This document shows, piece by piece, positions 1 through 8,541 of a stretch of 64,000 bases of DNA. The notes below the pieces were generated by a model. The model had not been told where the DNA came from and did not search any database. It was given only the letters and a program-made list of their open reading frames with translations. Within the stretch, counting starts at the first letter, position 1, and every line of letters starts with the position of its first letter. The stretch is from assembly GCA_045110285.1 (NCBI GenBank), contig JBGCGA010000037.1, positions 36,677 through 100,676 of the forward strand, given 5' to 3'. Source of the stretch: Putridiphycobacter sp045110285 (GTDB lineage: Bacteria; Bacteroidota; Bacteroidia; Flavobacteriales_D; Crocinitomicaceae). Both the position numbers and the translations under genes were made by a program.

Positions 1-282
1 ACAGGTGTCGGGACAGCTGTTTTGTATCGTTGTAAATATTAAGAACTCGTTTGCAGTAGTATTTGAATTAACAATTTCACCACTTACGGTTTTAAATTGG
101 AAATAAGGTATTCGATATTGAATGGTATCATTTTCGCCACTTGGATTTTCAACCACTGTATATTCGCCAATGAATGGTAGCTGAATAAATTTGTTGTTGA
201 TGTTTTTGGCAAAAAAATAGATAATTAGACCCGGACCAAAAAATACGAGAATCATTAATCCTAGTCTCTTAAGTCCCGGCAT
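1..282 (-). CDS. SCO1/SenC/PrrC family copper chaperone (5' part only)
   Basis: The reading frame is open from an ATG at 282 to the window edge, giving 94 N-terminal residues; the rest lies outside. A membrane anchor at about residues 8-25 is followed by a periplasmic thioredoxin-like domain. The last visible residues, FTTIQNSCPDTC, contain the CPxxC-type copper-binding motif of SCO proteins. These proteins deliver copper to, or keep reduced, the CuA site of cytochrome c oxidase. The gene is the last visible member of the ctaB-coxIII-coxIII-coxIV run on the same strand, 16 bases after the subunit IV gene, which supports the call. The conserved C-terminal histidine cannot be checked because the gene is cut. 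Confidence 0.88.
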   Translation of the reverse strand, partial: MPGLKRLGLMILVFFGPGLIIYFFAKNINNKFIQLPFIGEYTVVENPSGENDTIQYRIPYFQFKTVSGEIVNSNTTANEFLIFTTIQNSCPDTC

Positions 283-298
283 TGCTTAATGTTTTAAG

Positions 299-676
299 TT
301 ATTTTCGGAATTCATTCCAAACGTCAGCAACAGCTGATCCTTCGTATGATAAATGGAATATAAGGTAAAGAATAAACAAGATGTAAGGAATCAAAATCAT
401 CATTCTGAAAGCTTTTCTTTCTTCTCCTAAATGCATAAATACCATTACAATATAACCCGCTTTTATTAGGGTTAAAATAATGTATGACCATTTAATTACT
501 GTCCATGTCCCAGGACCAACAGCTTGCTTAGGCATTGCAATACCTACACCAACCTCCACAGCAGTGATTATTGAAAGAATGGCAGTTACAATCCAAATTT
601 TCTTTCTTATTTTCTTCCCAGCTTCTTCGTCATGGTGTCCATCCAAAGAATATTCTATAATATCGTCTCTTAGCAT
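299..676 (-). CDS. cytochrome c oxidase subunit IV family protein (caa3 type)
   Basis: A 125-residue protein with three predicted membrane helices (about residues 27-48, 62-80 and 88-110) and an N-terminal cytoplasmic part rich in H, E and K. Size, topology and the helix 2 to 3 segment with VFMHLGEERKAFR match the small prokaryotic COX4-type subunit of heme-copper oxidases. It has no catalytic residues and is thought to stabilise the complex. It lies 19 bases after the subunit III gene and 16 bases before the SCO gene on the same strand, so it is almost certainly in one oxidase operon. Confidence 0.88.
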   Translation of the reverse strand: MLRDDIIEYSLDGHHDEEAGKKIRKKIWIVTAILSIITAVEVGVGIAMPKQAVGPGTWTVIKWSYIILTLIKAGYIVMVFMHLGEERKAFRMMILIPYILFILYLIFHLSYEGSAVADVWNEFRK

Positions 677-695
677 TTTTTAATTTTTTTTTAAG

Positions 696-1397
696 TTATA
701 CTAGGTAGTAGAAAGTAAATACAAATACCCAAACTAAATCTACAAAGTGCCAGTAAAGTCCTACCTTTTCAACCATTTCGTAGTGGCCTCTTTTTTCGTA
801 AGTTCCCTTGATGGCATTCAATAAAATAACAATGTTAAAAATGACTCCTGTCAAAACGTGAAATCCGTGGAAGCCAGTAATGAAGAAAAAGTAATCTGCA
901 TAGAGTGTCGGGCCGTAGGGGTTGTGTGCCAGCGTGGCATTATCTGCCCAAGTACTTAAGTTTCCATCCGGTCCAGCAATAAATGTTGCCCACTCCCAAA
1001 CTTGTGATCCTAAAAATATGAATCCACCAATTACGGTAAAAATTAACCATTTGATGACATTTTTTTTGTCCATTCTGTGTCCAGCTTCAACAGCTAAAAC
1101 CATTGTAACAGAACTTACAATCAAAATAAATGTCATTAAAGCGACATAAATTAGTGGATAATGGCCGTGAGTAAAAGGTAAGTGAGTGAAAACTTCTTCT
1201 CCAGCTGGCCAATGAGCAGCAGTTTCTGGATTCGAAAATTTAGCGAAACCTAAAGAGGTTAGTAATCCCCCAAAAGTAAGGGCATCAGACACTAAAAAGA
1301 ACCACATCATTAGCTTTCCGTAGCTGATGCTTAAAGGCGATATTTTACCTCCCCATAGTGTTGCGTTATCAATTTGTTTAGAAGCTGGAGAACTCAT
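696..1397 (-). CDS. cytochrome c oxidase subunit III
   Basis: A 233-residue integral membrane protein of the COX3 family. The segment SYGKLMMWFFLVSDALTFGG near the N-terminus, the central GSQVWEWATFI and the C-terminal FFITGFHGFHVLTGV followed by LYWHFVDLVWVFVFTFYYLV are the family hallmarks, including the conserved HxxH of the penultimate helix and the WHFVD of the last helix. Subunit III is a core non-catalytic subunit of the terminal oxidase that supports proton uptake and turnover stability. It sits 23 bases after a second, divergent COX3 gene; tandem COX3 genes next to ctaB are common in Bacteroidota. Confidence 0.93.
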   Translation of the reverse strand: MSSPASKQIDNATLWGGKISPLSISYGKLMMWFFLVSDALTFGGLLTSLGFAKFSNPETAAHWPAGEEVFTHLPFTHGHYPLIYVALMTFILIVSSVTMVLAVEAGHRMDKKNVIKWLIFTVIGGFIFLGSQVWEWATFIAGPDGNLSTWADNATLAHNPYGPTLYADYFFFITGFHGFHVLTGVIFNIVILLNAIKGTYEKRGHYEMVEKVGLYWHFVDLVWVFVFTFYYLV

Positions 1398-1420
1398 ATA
1401 TGATATTTATTTGTGCAAGT

Positions 1421-2482
1421 TTAGTGAATAAAATTTAAAAATAGGTATAAATATAACCACAAAATTCCCAAAAAATGCCAGTAGATATTTCCTATTTTCA
1501 GCCCAGTATAATTAGAAGCAGAATATTGTTTTCTGCCTGTGTTAATTGTGAGAACTAAAAGTACGATAATCCCTGCAATCCAGTGCAGTCCATGAATGAT
1601 AACGAAAGCAAGTATAAAAGAGCTGGCGCGGTTACTTGAACTACCTAATTCACTGTATGCGTACGGCGATATTTCTTGCCCATTTTTATAAAATTTTCTA
1701 TTTTCATATTGTACCTCTTGCCCTTTGTAATACAGAGTAAAATCTTTCCCATATTCGCCAATCATGTAAAAATCACCTCTGTCTTTAATTATGGCTTCAG
1801 CAAAATGCCACAGCTTACTGTTTTCAGATGGAGACAAGGATAGGTCGTTATACTCTAGCCTGTTGTTTTGATAAACAAGGGCCTTATCTTTTAGTTTTAA
1901 ACTATAAGTACCATAGTTATTTAAAGCACTTGGAGACTTGTCTCTTACAGTTAAAAGTGGCTTTAAAAATGTTTTCATTTCAAGTAAAAAAGCTTCTGAA
2001 ATTTTAGAGCCTTGATAGTAATATTCAGAGCCGTCAAAACTAATTTCTTTACCATTTTTGTAAAGTGTAAAGTATTCCCCATACTTTCCCTGTAAATTAA
2101 TTATTTCGCCAGTTAATGGGCTTCCAGAATTAGATAAAGTCATGAAACCTTTGTACTGAGTCCAACCAAAAGCCATCCCTACAATTAGTGCTAATCCAAC
2201 CGCCATTGAGGCTACTTTTGTGTTGTTGTTTTTTATGAGTTTTGTGGCTAAAATTAAAAGGAGACTGCTCAATAGTACTAATACACAACTCCAAACAAAA
2301 TATGATGGTAGATTCAATTTAACCCAAAAACTTGATCCTTTGGAAACAATATATCCGCTCGTTAAACCAGCAAACAACATAACAATTGAAAAAATTCCGA
2401 ACCACAACAAGTTCTTTTTTATTTTTTCCTTTGCAACTAATTTTTTATTGTTTGAAACTGCGTCTAATTCTTCGCTCATCAA
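1421..2482 (-). CDS. heme-copper oxidase subunit III-like protein with large repeat-bearing insert
   Basis: A 353-residue protein; the second COX3 of such clusters is usually only about 190-200 residues. Helices at about 27-46, 60-82 and 90-108 precede a hydrophilic stretch of about 170 residues (115-287). The protein then resumes with the COX3 signatures FVIIHGLHWIAG and YWHFLGILWLYLY. The insert holds three related units of about 30 residues at 134-162, 190-217 and 244-272, each starting with YG and rich in Y, K, N and G (for example YGEYFTLYKNGKEI and YGKDFTLYYKGQEV), reminiscent of MORN-like or beta-hairpin repeats. The start overlaps the end of ctaB by 4 bases. The role of the insert is unknown; the COX3 assignment is firm. 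Confidence 0.85.
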   Translation of the reverse strand: MMSEELDAVSNNKKLVAKEKIKKNLLWFGIFSIVMLFAGLTSGYIVSKGSSFWVKLNLPSYFVWSCVLVLLSSLLLILATKLIKNNNTKVASMAVGLALIVGMAFGWTQYKGFMTLSNSGSPLTGEIINLQGKYGEYFTLYKNGKEISFDGSEYYYQGSKISEAFLLEMKTFLKPLLTVRDKSPSALNNYGTYSLKLKDKALVYQNNRLEYNDLSLSPSENSKLWHFAEAIIKDRGDFYMIGEYGKDFTLYYKGQEVQYENRKFYKNGQEISPYAYSELGSSSNRASSFILAFVIIHGLHWIAGIIVLLVLTINTGRKQYSASNYTGLKIGNIYWHFLGILWLYLYLFLNFIH

Positions 2483-3363
2483 ATGTGGTTAAATACGTAT
2501 AGAAATTGAATAATAGGAAGGTAGATAAATGAGGCAAACATGAGTTTTCTTGCTAATTTATCATCTAATGTTTTATAAAATTGAATTGTAATATATAAGA
2601 ACCATAAGCCAGAAAGTAGACCAATTATTAAGCTTACTACTCCAGTAAAATTAAATAAATATGGTAGAATACCTGCTGGTACTAAAAGTATTGACGATAA
2701 AAGTATAATATTTGCCGATCGTTGATCTTTTCTGCCTTTTGATGGCAGCAATGAGAACCCTCCCTTTGCATAGTCCTCATCAGAAACCCAAGCTATTGCC
2801 CAAAAATGAGGGAACTGCCAAACAAATTGTACCAGAAACATAATACCAGCCAATAAACTAAATTCACCTTCAACTGCTACTACACCTAGCATTGGAGGAA
2901 TAGCGCCAGGAAATGCACCTACAAAAACTGCCCATGGCGAAACGCGCTTCATAGGTGTGTAGATGAACACATACATGCACAAAGCCATAATGCCTAATAT
3001 GCCTGAGAAAAAGTTAATTTGAAAAAGTATTATAGCACCTAGAACTGCCATGCCAACTGCCCACATCATAGCCTCGTTAATGGTCATGTTGTTTGTAGGC
3101 AAAGGTCGTTTTGCCGTCCTCGGCATTTTTTTGTCTAGCTCTCTTTCTATAATTTGATTAAAGGCATTAGATGCTCCTGTAATCAAATACCCTCCAATAA
3201 TTAAAAACCAGAAGTTTAAACCAAATCCACCTTTAGCAAACAAATACCCACTAACTGAAGAAATGACCACAAGGAATGACAATCGCATTTTAGTAAGCGC
3301 CATTATTGACTTTACCTTTGATTGCGTTTTGGAAGATTTTATAGCTATTTGTTCGCTTGCCAT
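2479..3363 (-). CDS. ctaB: protoheme IX farnesyltransferase (heme O synthase)
   Basis: A 294-residue UbiA-superfamily prenyltransferase that attaches a farnesyl group to heme B to make heme O for the terminal oxidase. It has many membrane helices. The first Asp-rich segment is visible as NAFNQIIERELDKKMPRTAKRPLP, here in the family form N-x-x-x-(D/E)-x-x-x-D-x-x-M-x-R-T-x-x-R-P-L-P; the second loop has VSDEDYAKGGFSLLPS. It is the first gene of the oxidase operon, preceded by a good Bacteroidota promoter, and overlaps the following COX3-like gene by 4 bases, suggesting translational coupling. Subunits I and II are not directly upstream, where a Wzi-like gene lies instead. Confidence 0.96.
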   Translation of the reverse strand: MASEQIAIKSSKTQSKVKSIMALTKMRLSFLVVISSVSGYLFAKGGFGLNFWFLIIGGYLITGASNAFNQIIERELDKKMPRTAKRPLPTNNMTINEAMMWAVGMAVLGAIILFQINFFSGILGIMALCMYVFIYTPMKRVSPWAVFVGAFPGAIPPMLGVVAVEGEFSLLAGIMFLVQFVWQFPHFWAIAWVSDEDYAKGGFSLLPSKGRKDQRSANIILLSSILLVPAGILPYLFNFTGVVSLIIGLLSGLWFLYITIQFYKTLDDKLARKLMFASFIYLPIIQFLYVFNHI

Positions 3364-3380
3364 CTCTGAAAATTGAGGTA

Positions 3381-3410
3381 CAAAGATATTAATTATATCT
3401 ATTTCCCCAA
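3381..3410 (-). promoter_or_regulatory. Bacteroidota-type promoter of the ctaB oxidase operon
   Basis: Read on the minus strand there is a TTG at 3410-3408, then 19 bases, then TATCTTTG at 3388-3381. This fits the Flavobacterium consensus TTG-N17-23-TAnnTTTG exactly. It ends 18 bases before the ctaB start codon, implying a short leader. This is the best-matching protein-gene promoter in the window. Confidence 0.7.
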
Positions 3411-3443
3411 TGGCTTTGACTAAATTAACAGCGAATTTAATTG

Positions 3444-4925
3444 TTAAAAATCGTCGTTTTTATTCCAGATTCTAGACCTAATTCCAATCTCCAGCATATG
3501 GGTTTGATTGAAATATTTTTCAGAAGTGTGTGCTCTTAACTGATATCTGCCTGTAAAAAAAGTATTTGGCATTGACTTAAGCGGGTATTCATAGAAAAAA
3601 TTAGCTGAAAAAATATTCTGTTGAACACCCTGTCCAATTGAGTGATTATAATCTCCATCTCGGTTGTTGTATGATTTCCATACGTTTTGTCCATAACTAA
3701 CTTCTGATGAATCGGCACCAAACATGGCATATGTTAACTGCATTGTAAATTGATGCCTATTTAACTGATACGATAATATTGAATTCACCTCATAAAAATT
3801 GGCACCAAGCGGATGTGTTACACTTGCGCTAGCATGCCCATAGCTTTGTGGACTTTGCTTATGAGAATATGTAAATGGTCGAACCATATTAAATTCGATT
3901 TGACCGTATAGGTTTGGGATTAAAAAGTGCTTTGTTTTAATACCTATTTGGGTTCCGAATTTATTTCCCCACCATTGGTTTGTATCTTTTATTTCTGCCA
4001 GCAGAAATTCATCAACAATTACCTGGCTGTATATGGTTGTGTTGCTGTTTGTCTTGAAACTGAGATTTGCACCTAATAATACATTGTCTGCAGAACCTTG
4101 GCTATATTCAACTGGTCTGTACATTACAAACGGGTTCATATAGTTTGGTTCAAAGTAGCGATTAGTTAATGTATCTTTGGCTTCCCAAACTACAGTTTCA
4201 AAAACAGAAAAATTAAATTCTTTAGTAATATTCCAACTCAGGTAATGGGCAGCTGAGAGTTTGGTAACATCTTTTTGCCTATTCTGAGGAGCGGACGAAA
4301 AGTCTTTCCATACATTAAAAAGGTTAACATATTTTATGCTCCAAAAAGATGTTTCTAGTTTTAAAAAAGGATTTGCTGGTGCATTATCAGATAGCAGTAA
4401 AGTACGATATCCTTCGCCAAAACTGTTTTTGCCAATGCCCCCTAAAAAAGTAAAGAATTTGTTTGGCCGATAAGCGGCTATTAGTTCTCCTTGCATAAAG
4501 AAGTCATTACCAAACGGTCTTCCAATTCCTACATTAATCTGGTAATTTTGCTGAATAGAATCTACTACATAACCGCCTTGATTAAAATGTGGAAGTAGCT
4601 TTCCAGTTATTGTAAATTTTTTTGAATGATAGTCAATCCCAAGGCCGACTCCCAAATCAAATGGAAATTTTGTTTCAGAATCTACACCAATACCAATATT
4701 AACGATTGGATAAATTAAGTCATTCTGCTTTATTGACTTGGAAAACCTCGACGATTCGGTGACTGTTTTTAATTGAAGGTAAGGTTTTACTGATGTGTGA
4801 TTAGATGAACTAAGTACTGATGAATCTGATTGAAAGTAGTTTCTGTAGTGGAGATTTTTTATTTCTAAGTTCTGACCGACTGTATAATTTGCACTAATAA
4901 GTAAAATAAAAGCTAACCACCTCAT
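3444..4925 (-). CDS. Wzi/RemB-like capsule assembly outer-membrane barrel
   Basis: A 493-residue protein from the chosen ATG at 4925, where a signal peptide begins (MRWLAFILLISANYTVGQ). The longer open frame up to 5039 would place an odd 38-residue extension before that peptide, inside the upstream gene. The ATG overlaps the stop of the upstream gene as ATGA. The body is beta-strand rich with the motifs GKNSFGEGYRTLLLSDNAPANPF and THPLGANFYE typical of Bacteroidota Wzi proteins, a family that includes gliding protein RemB. These barrels bind or assemble surface polysaccharide. It shares both motifs with the protein at 5988-7565, so the two are paralogues flanking a sugar-phosphate transferase. 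Confidence 0.82.
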   Translation of the reverse strand: MRWLAFILLISANYTVGQNLEIKNLHYRNYFQSDSSVLSSSNHTSVKPYLQLKTVTESSRFSKSIKQNDLIYPIVNIGIGVDSETKFPFDLGVGLGIDYHSKKFTITGKLLPHFNQGGYVVDSIQQNYQINVGIGRPFGNDFFMQGELIAAYRPNKFFTFLGGIGKNSFGEGYRTLLLSDNAPANPFLKLETSFWSIKYVNLFNVWKDFSSAPQNRQKDVTKLSAAHYLSWNITKEFNFSVFETVVWEAKDTLTNRYFEPNYMNPFVMYRPVEYSQGSADNVLLGANLSFKTNSNTTIYSQVIVDEFLLAEIKDTNQWWGNKFGTQIGIKTKHFLIPNLYGQIEFNMVRPFTYSHKQSPQSYGHASASVTHPLGANFYEVNSILSYQLNRHQFTMQLTYAMFGADSSEVSYGQNVWKSYNNRDGDYNHSIGQGVQQNIFSANFFYEYPLKSMPNTFFTGRYQLRAHTSEKYFNQTHMLEIGIRSRIWNKNDDF

Positions 4926-5986
4926 TTTTTTGCTTTTGAAAGGGTGATTAGAGCCGTGAACAAAAGTGCCCACGAAAGCAAAGTTAAAAGTTGAAGTGTT
5001 GGGTTTAGAGCAGGTGTTAGGCACACAATGGCTATACAACTCACATTAAAGGCATAAAGAATAACTACTACTTTTCTATGCCCATAACCCTTGTCTTGAA
5101 GTTTATGATGTAAGTGATTACGGTCGGCTAGGAAAGGTGATTTTCCGGCAATAATTCTAAGAATAAAAACTCTTAAAGTGTCCAAAAGAGGGTATATTAA
5201 TACACCAATAGCAAATATTGGAGTAGATATATTTGCAAAAGGTTGAAGTAAAAAATTGGTATCAGATTCAATGACTTGAGTCGTTAAAACAAAAATTATA
5301 GCTCCAATTGTCAAAGAGCCGGAATCACCCATGAAAATTCGAGCGGGATTAAAATTAAATATTAAAAATCCAAGCAATGCTCCTGAAAGAGAAAATGAGA
5401 CAACTGCCCAATAAGCTGAAGGACTATAGCAAAACCACACACCAAAGGTAACAGTGATTATAAAACCAATTCCAGCAGCTAAACCGTCAATACCATCAAT
5501 TAGATTGACAGCATTTACAATCACCACATAAACAAATAATGAGGTTAAAAATTGAGCCCAGTCCGGCAATATTACCTCTAGCCCAAATATACCATGAAAA
5601 GATTCAATTTTTAAATCTCCCATTAGTACCAGAATCACACCAACTACAAAATGAGCGAATAGCTTTTTACTTGGCGACATTCCAATAATATCGTCCTTCA
5701 CTCCAACAAAAAATAACAAAACTAAACTCGCCATCAAATATAAAAATGGTTCAAGTTCCCTGTTACTTCCAGCTTCAACAGGAAACCACAAAAAACAGGC
5801 AAACATAAAGGCGCTAAAAATGATAACTCCACCAATTGTTGGAATGCTTCGATTATGCAACTTTCGTGCTTCACTAGGCTCATCAACAAGGTGCTTTAAT
5901 TTGGCTACCTTAATTAAAGATGGCGTTGCAAAAAGCACTACCGAAAGTGCTGTTGTGAATGCTAGAACGTAATGATATAAATTCAT
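4922..5986 (-). CDS. WecA/TagO-type undecaprenyl-phosphate sugar-1-phosphate transferase (MraY family)
   Basis: A 354-residue polytopic membrane enzyme with about 10-11 helices. It shows the family motifs DEPSEARKLHNRSIPTIGG near residues 37-56, VNLIDGIDGLAAG in the middle, GDSGSL, and the cytoplasmic DRNHLHHKL loop that marks the WecA branch rather than MraY itself. It should transfer a HexNAc-1-phosphate from a UDP-sugar to undecaprenyl phosphate, the first step of lipid-linked O-antigen or capsule synthesis. It lies between two Wzi/RemB-like genes, with a 4-base ATGA overlap to the downstream one and a one-base gap to the upstream one, so all three are probably one transcript. Confidence 0.92.
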   Translation of the reverse strand: MNLYHYVLAFTTALSVVLFATPSLIKVAKLKHLVDEPSEARKLHNRSIPTIGGVIIFSAFMFACFLWFPVEAGSNRELEPFLYLMASLVLLFFVGVKDDIIGMSPSKKLFAHFVVGVILVLMGDLKIESFHGIFGLEVILPDWAQFLTSLFVYVVIVNAVNLIDGIDGLAAGIGFIITVTFGVWFCYSPSAYWAVVSFSLSGALLGFLIFNFNPARIFMGDSGSLTIGAIIFVLTTQVIESDTNFLLQPFANISTPIFAIGVLIYPLLDTLRVFILRIIAGKSPFLADRNHLHHKLQDKGYGHRKVVVILYAFNVSCIAIVCLTPALNPTLQLLTLLSWALLFTALITLSKAKK

Positions 5987-5987
5987 A

Positions 5988-7565
5988 CTACCAGTCTAAA
6001 GTTTTTCTGCTCAGGTTTGTCTTAATGCCAAAATAAGCAAAATTTGTACTATTTTGAACATTTTGCACAGTACTAATTCGATTTAGTATGCCAATGTAGC
6101 ATTCTAAATTATATTTTTTATTAAATCTATATCCAGCCTCTAATTTATTGAACCATACGTTTACTACTGCATTTTCATTTTGAACTGACGATAAAAGTGT
6201 TTGATGTTGGATTGTGCTGTCAGACGGGATTCTTTGAGAGTAAATTGTAGTATAGTTTACAAAAATTCGTTTGTATGTATAGTCAGTAATTAATATTATT
6301 TCCTTAAAATTATTGCCTAACGGATGAGCAAGCGCGAGATTAGAATGGGTATAATTGGCACGTTTATTTTCTGAAGAATAGAAATTTTCTCGCACTTGGT
6401 TAAATTCAATTTGCAGGTTTAAGTTTTGCAACAGGATATTGTATTTATTAATACCCAATTGCCAGCCACCAAAAGTATTTTTATTAAAAACCAATTGACC
6501 ATAAATCAAGTTTTTTGAAAAATTGATGGAAGCATTTAATCCAAAAAAACCATTAAACCTCTTGGGTGTGTTTCCTCCATCAAAAAGTGTATTTCCAATA
6601 AGCGGATTAAATGCTAAATAGTTAAAGGGTTTTACGCCTAAGGAATCAGAAGTGATCCACATATTGTTTTCAAAAATCCCGATTTGTATGTTCTTGTTTA
6701 TACTGTAGTCAACATAATGACTGACACTTAGTTTTCGCTCGTAATTTGCTTCTGGAGTAGAATAAACGGGCAGTCGGTATAAGTTTTGCTGGCTTGCATA
6801 AATGGAGCTATACTGAAGCTTGTTATTTAAAAATAGCAGTTCAGATTTAATATAAGGATAGTTAACCGCAAAGTTCGACAATAAGAGTGATCTGTGTCCG
6901 TGTCCGACAAAATGATTGCCGTTACCTGCTTCAATGTTTAGCCAATTTGTTGGTTGATAATTGAAATAGCCTCTGGCAAAAGCAAAGTCATAGCCGTCCG
7001 TATTAAAAGGCTTAGTGCGAGAATAACCTGGAATGACAGCATTAACTTGGTTGTAATTGTTGCCATTCAGTATAAATTCACCGTGATTATTAATGTATGC
7101 AGACTGGTAATCGGGCAATAGAGCTTGAGTTTCATATATGCTAGTCTCAAATCCAAAATTTGTAAAGAATTTTGCTTGCACTCTAATTCCTCTTGTGTTC
7201 CAAAAACGTAATGACTGTTCATTGGCTTCAAAATCTTTTCCAATTTCAAGATCAATTATTGGGTCGACAGCACACCAAAAATCTTCACCTTCAAAAATTA
7301 AAAAATGCGCTTTGAATAATTTTTGAGTAATCCAATAGTAGTAGTCTCCTTTATCTTTGAAAATAGTTGCAGTACTAGTCCTAGATTCATGAATTGGCTT
7401 TAAACTAAGATGACTATTGTTCGGCCCCTTTATTGAATCCGCTAAATACAACTGGTAAATTGTTTGGGTATAGGACCGAGAATCAGGAATGTTTAGTTGA
7501 GCAAATGAATAATTTATTATCCAAAAGCATACTGCGAAACATACTATTTTGGATTTTTTCATCAT
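5988..7565 (-). CDS. Wzi/RemB-like outer-membrane protein, second copy
   Basis: A 525-residue secreted protein with a signal peptide ending near residue 22 (FWIINYSFAQ). The central motif GNHFVGHGHRSLLLSNFAVN and the later AHPLGNNFKE match the corresponding motifs of the Wzi-like protein at 3444-4925, so it is a diverged paralogue. Many alternating hydrophobic strands suggest a beta barrel. It may take part in exporting or anchoring a surface polysaccharide, or in gliding as proposed for RemB. It ends one base before the WecA-type gene begins and starts 40 bases after the fucose synthase gene. A possible -7 box (TACATTTG, minus strand, 7593-7586) precedes it. ATG at 7565 or 7562 could be used. 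Confidence 0.78.
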   Translation of the reverse strand: MMKKSKIVCFAVCFWIINYSFAQLNIPDSRSYTQTIYQLYLADSIKGPNNSHLSLKPIHESRTSTATIFKDKGDYYYWITQKLFKAHFLIFEGEDFWCAVDPIIDLEIGKDFEANEQSLRFWNTRGIRVQAKFFTNFGFETSIYETQALLPDYQSAYINNHGEFILNGNNYNQVNAVIPGYSRTKPFNTDGYDFAFARGYFNYQPTNWLNIEAGNGNHFVGHGHRSLLLSNFAVNYPYIKSELLFLNNKLQYSSIYASQQNLYRLPVYSTPEANYERKLSVSHYVDYSINKNIQIGIFENNMWITSDSLGVKPFNYLAFNPLIGNTLFDGGNTPKRFNGFFGLNASINFSKNLIYGQLVFNKNTFGGWQLGINKYNILLQNLNLQIEFNQVRENFYSSENKRANYTHSNLALAHPLGNNFKEIILITDYTYKRIFVNYTTIYSQRIPSDSTIQHQTLLSSVQNENAVVNVWFNKLEAGYRFNKKYNLECYIGILNRISTVQNVQNSTNFAYFGIKTNLSRKTLDW

Positions 7566-7605
7566 AACTTTAAACTACATTTAACAAATGTAACTCGTCA
7601 TTAAA

Positions 7606-8541
7606 TTAGTCTAATTTACCTGCTTTCCGAGCCTCTTCATATACACTTTTTATGCCTTCTTCAAGCTCAATAGAGTATTTCCAACCTGCTTTTTCTAAAT
7701 AAGAAACATCCATTAGTTTTCTCATTGTACCGTTTGGTTTACTGGCGTCAAACTTTAATTCTCCTTCAAAGCCAACCACTTTTTTGATCAGCAGCGCAAG
7801 GTCTTTGATCGATATTTCTTGGCCCGAACCAAGATTGACAAATTGTTTTTCGTTATAGTTTAGCATTAAAAACATACAAGCTTCTGCTAAATCATCAACA
7901 TGTAAAAATTCACGCATTGGTTCGCCACTTCCCCATATTTCGAGGAATGGACTGTTGTTTATTTTGGCCTGGTGACACTTTTTTATAAGAGCTGGCAGTA
8001 CATGTGAATTATTTAAATCGTAGTTGTCGTTTGGTCCGTATAAATTAGTTGGCATTGCTGAAATAAAATTAGCGCCAAATTGGTCTCTATAGGTTTCGCA
8101 CATTTTTATTCCTGCAATTTTTGCAATGGCATATGGCTCGTTTGTTTGCTCAAGCGCTCCTGTCAAAAGGTATTCTTCTTTTAAGGGCTGAGGCGCTTTT
8201 TTCGGATAAATACAAGAAGACCCTAAATTTAGAAGCTTAGACACTCCTTGTTTGAAAGCAGCATTAATGACATTAGTTGTAATCATTAAATTATCGTACA
8301 AAAAATCGGCACGGTATGTATTGTTTGCTTGAATTCCTCCGACCTTTGCTGCAGCTAGAAATACATATTCAGGCTGAGCATTTTCGAAAAATAGATTTAC
8401 TTGCTCTTGGTTTCTTAAATCAAGATCTGCAGATGTTCGTATAATTATGTTATTAAAACCTTTAGATTTAAGTTTTCTTACTATGGCTGACCCTACCATT
8501 CCACGGTGGCCAGCAACGTATATTTTTGCGTCTCTATTCAC
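7606..8541 (-). CDS. fcl: GDP-L-fucose synthase
   Basis: A 311-residue short-chain dehydrogenase/reductase of the GDP-fucose synthase family. It epimerises and reduces GDP-4-keto-6-deoxy-D-mannose to GDP-L-fucose using NADPH. The Rossmann nucleotide-binding loop is GHRGMVGSAIVRKL at the N-terminus, and the catalytic Tyr and Lys are in EPYAIAKIAG. The conserved LLNLGSSCIYPKKAPQPLKE block and TNLYGPNDNYD are clear family markers. The start codon overlaps the last base of the preceding gmd gene, so the two consecutive enzymes are translationally linked. Confidence 0.96.
   Translation of the reverse strand: MNRDAKIYVAGHRGMVGSAIVRKLKSKGFNNIIIRTSADLDLRNQEQVNLFFENAQPEYVFLAAAKVGGIQANNTYRADFLYDNLMITTNVINAAFKQGVSKLLNLGSSCIYPKKAPQPLKEEYLLTGALEQTNEPYAIAKIAGIKMCETYRDQFGANFISAMPTNLYGPNDNYDLNNSHVLPALIKKCHQAKINNSPFLEIWGSGEPMREFLHVDDLAEACMFLMLNYNEKQFVNLGSGQEISIKDLALLIKKVVGFEGELKFDASKPNGTMRKLMDVSYLEKAGWKYSIELEEGIKSVYEEARKAGKLD

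Noticed and set aside
3444..5039. Long version of the Wzi-like gene starting at 5039
   Set aside because: The extra 38 residues overlap the WecA-type gene and precede a perfectly good signal peptide at 4925 with an ATGA junction.
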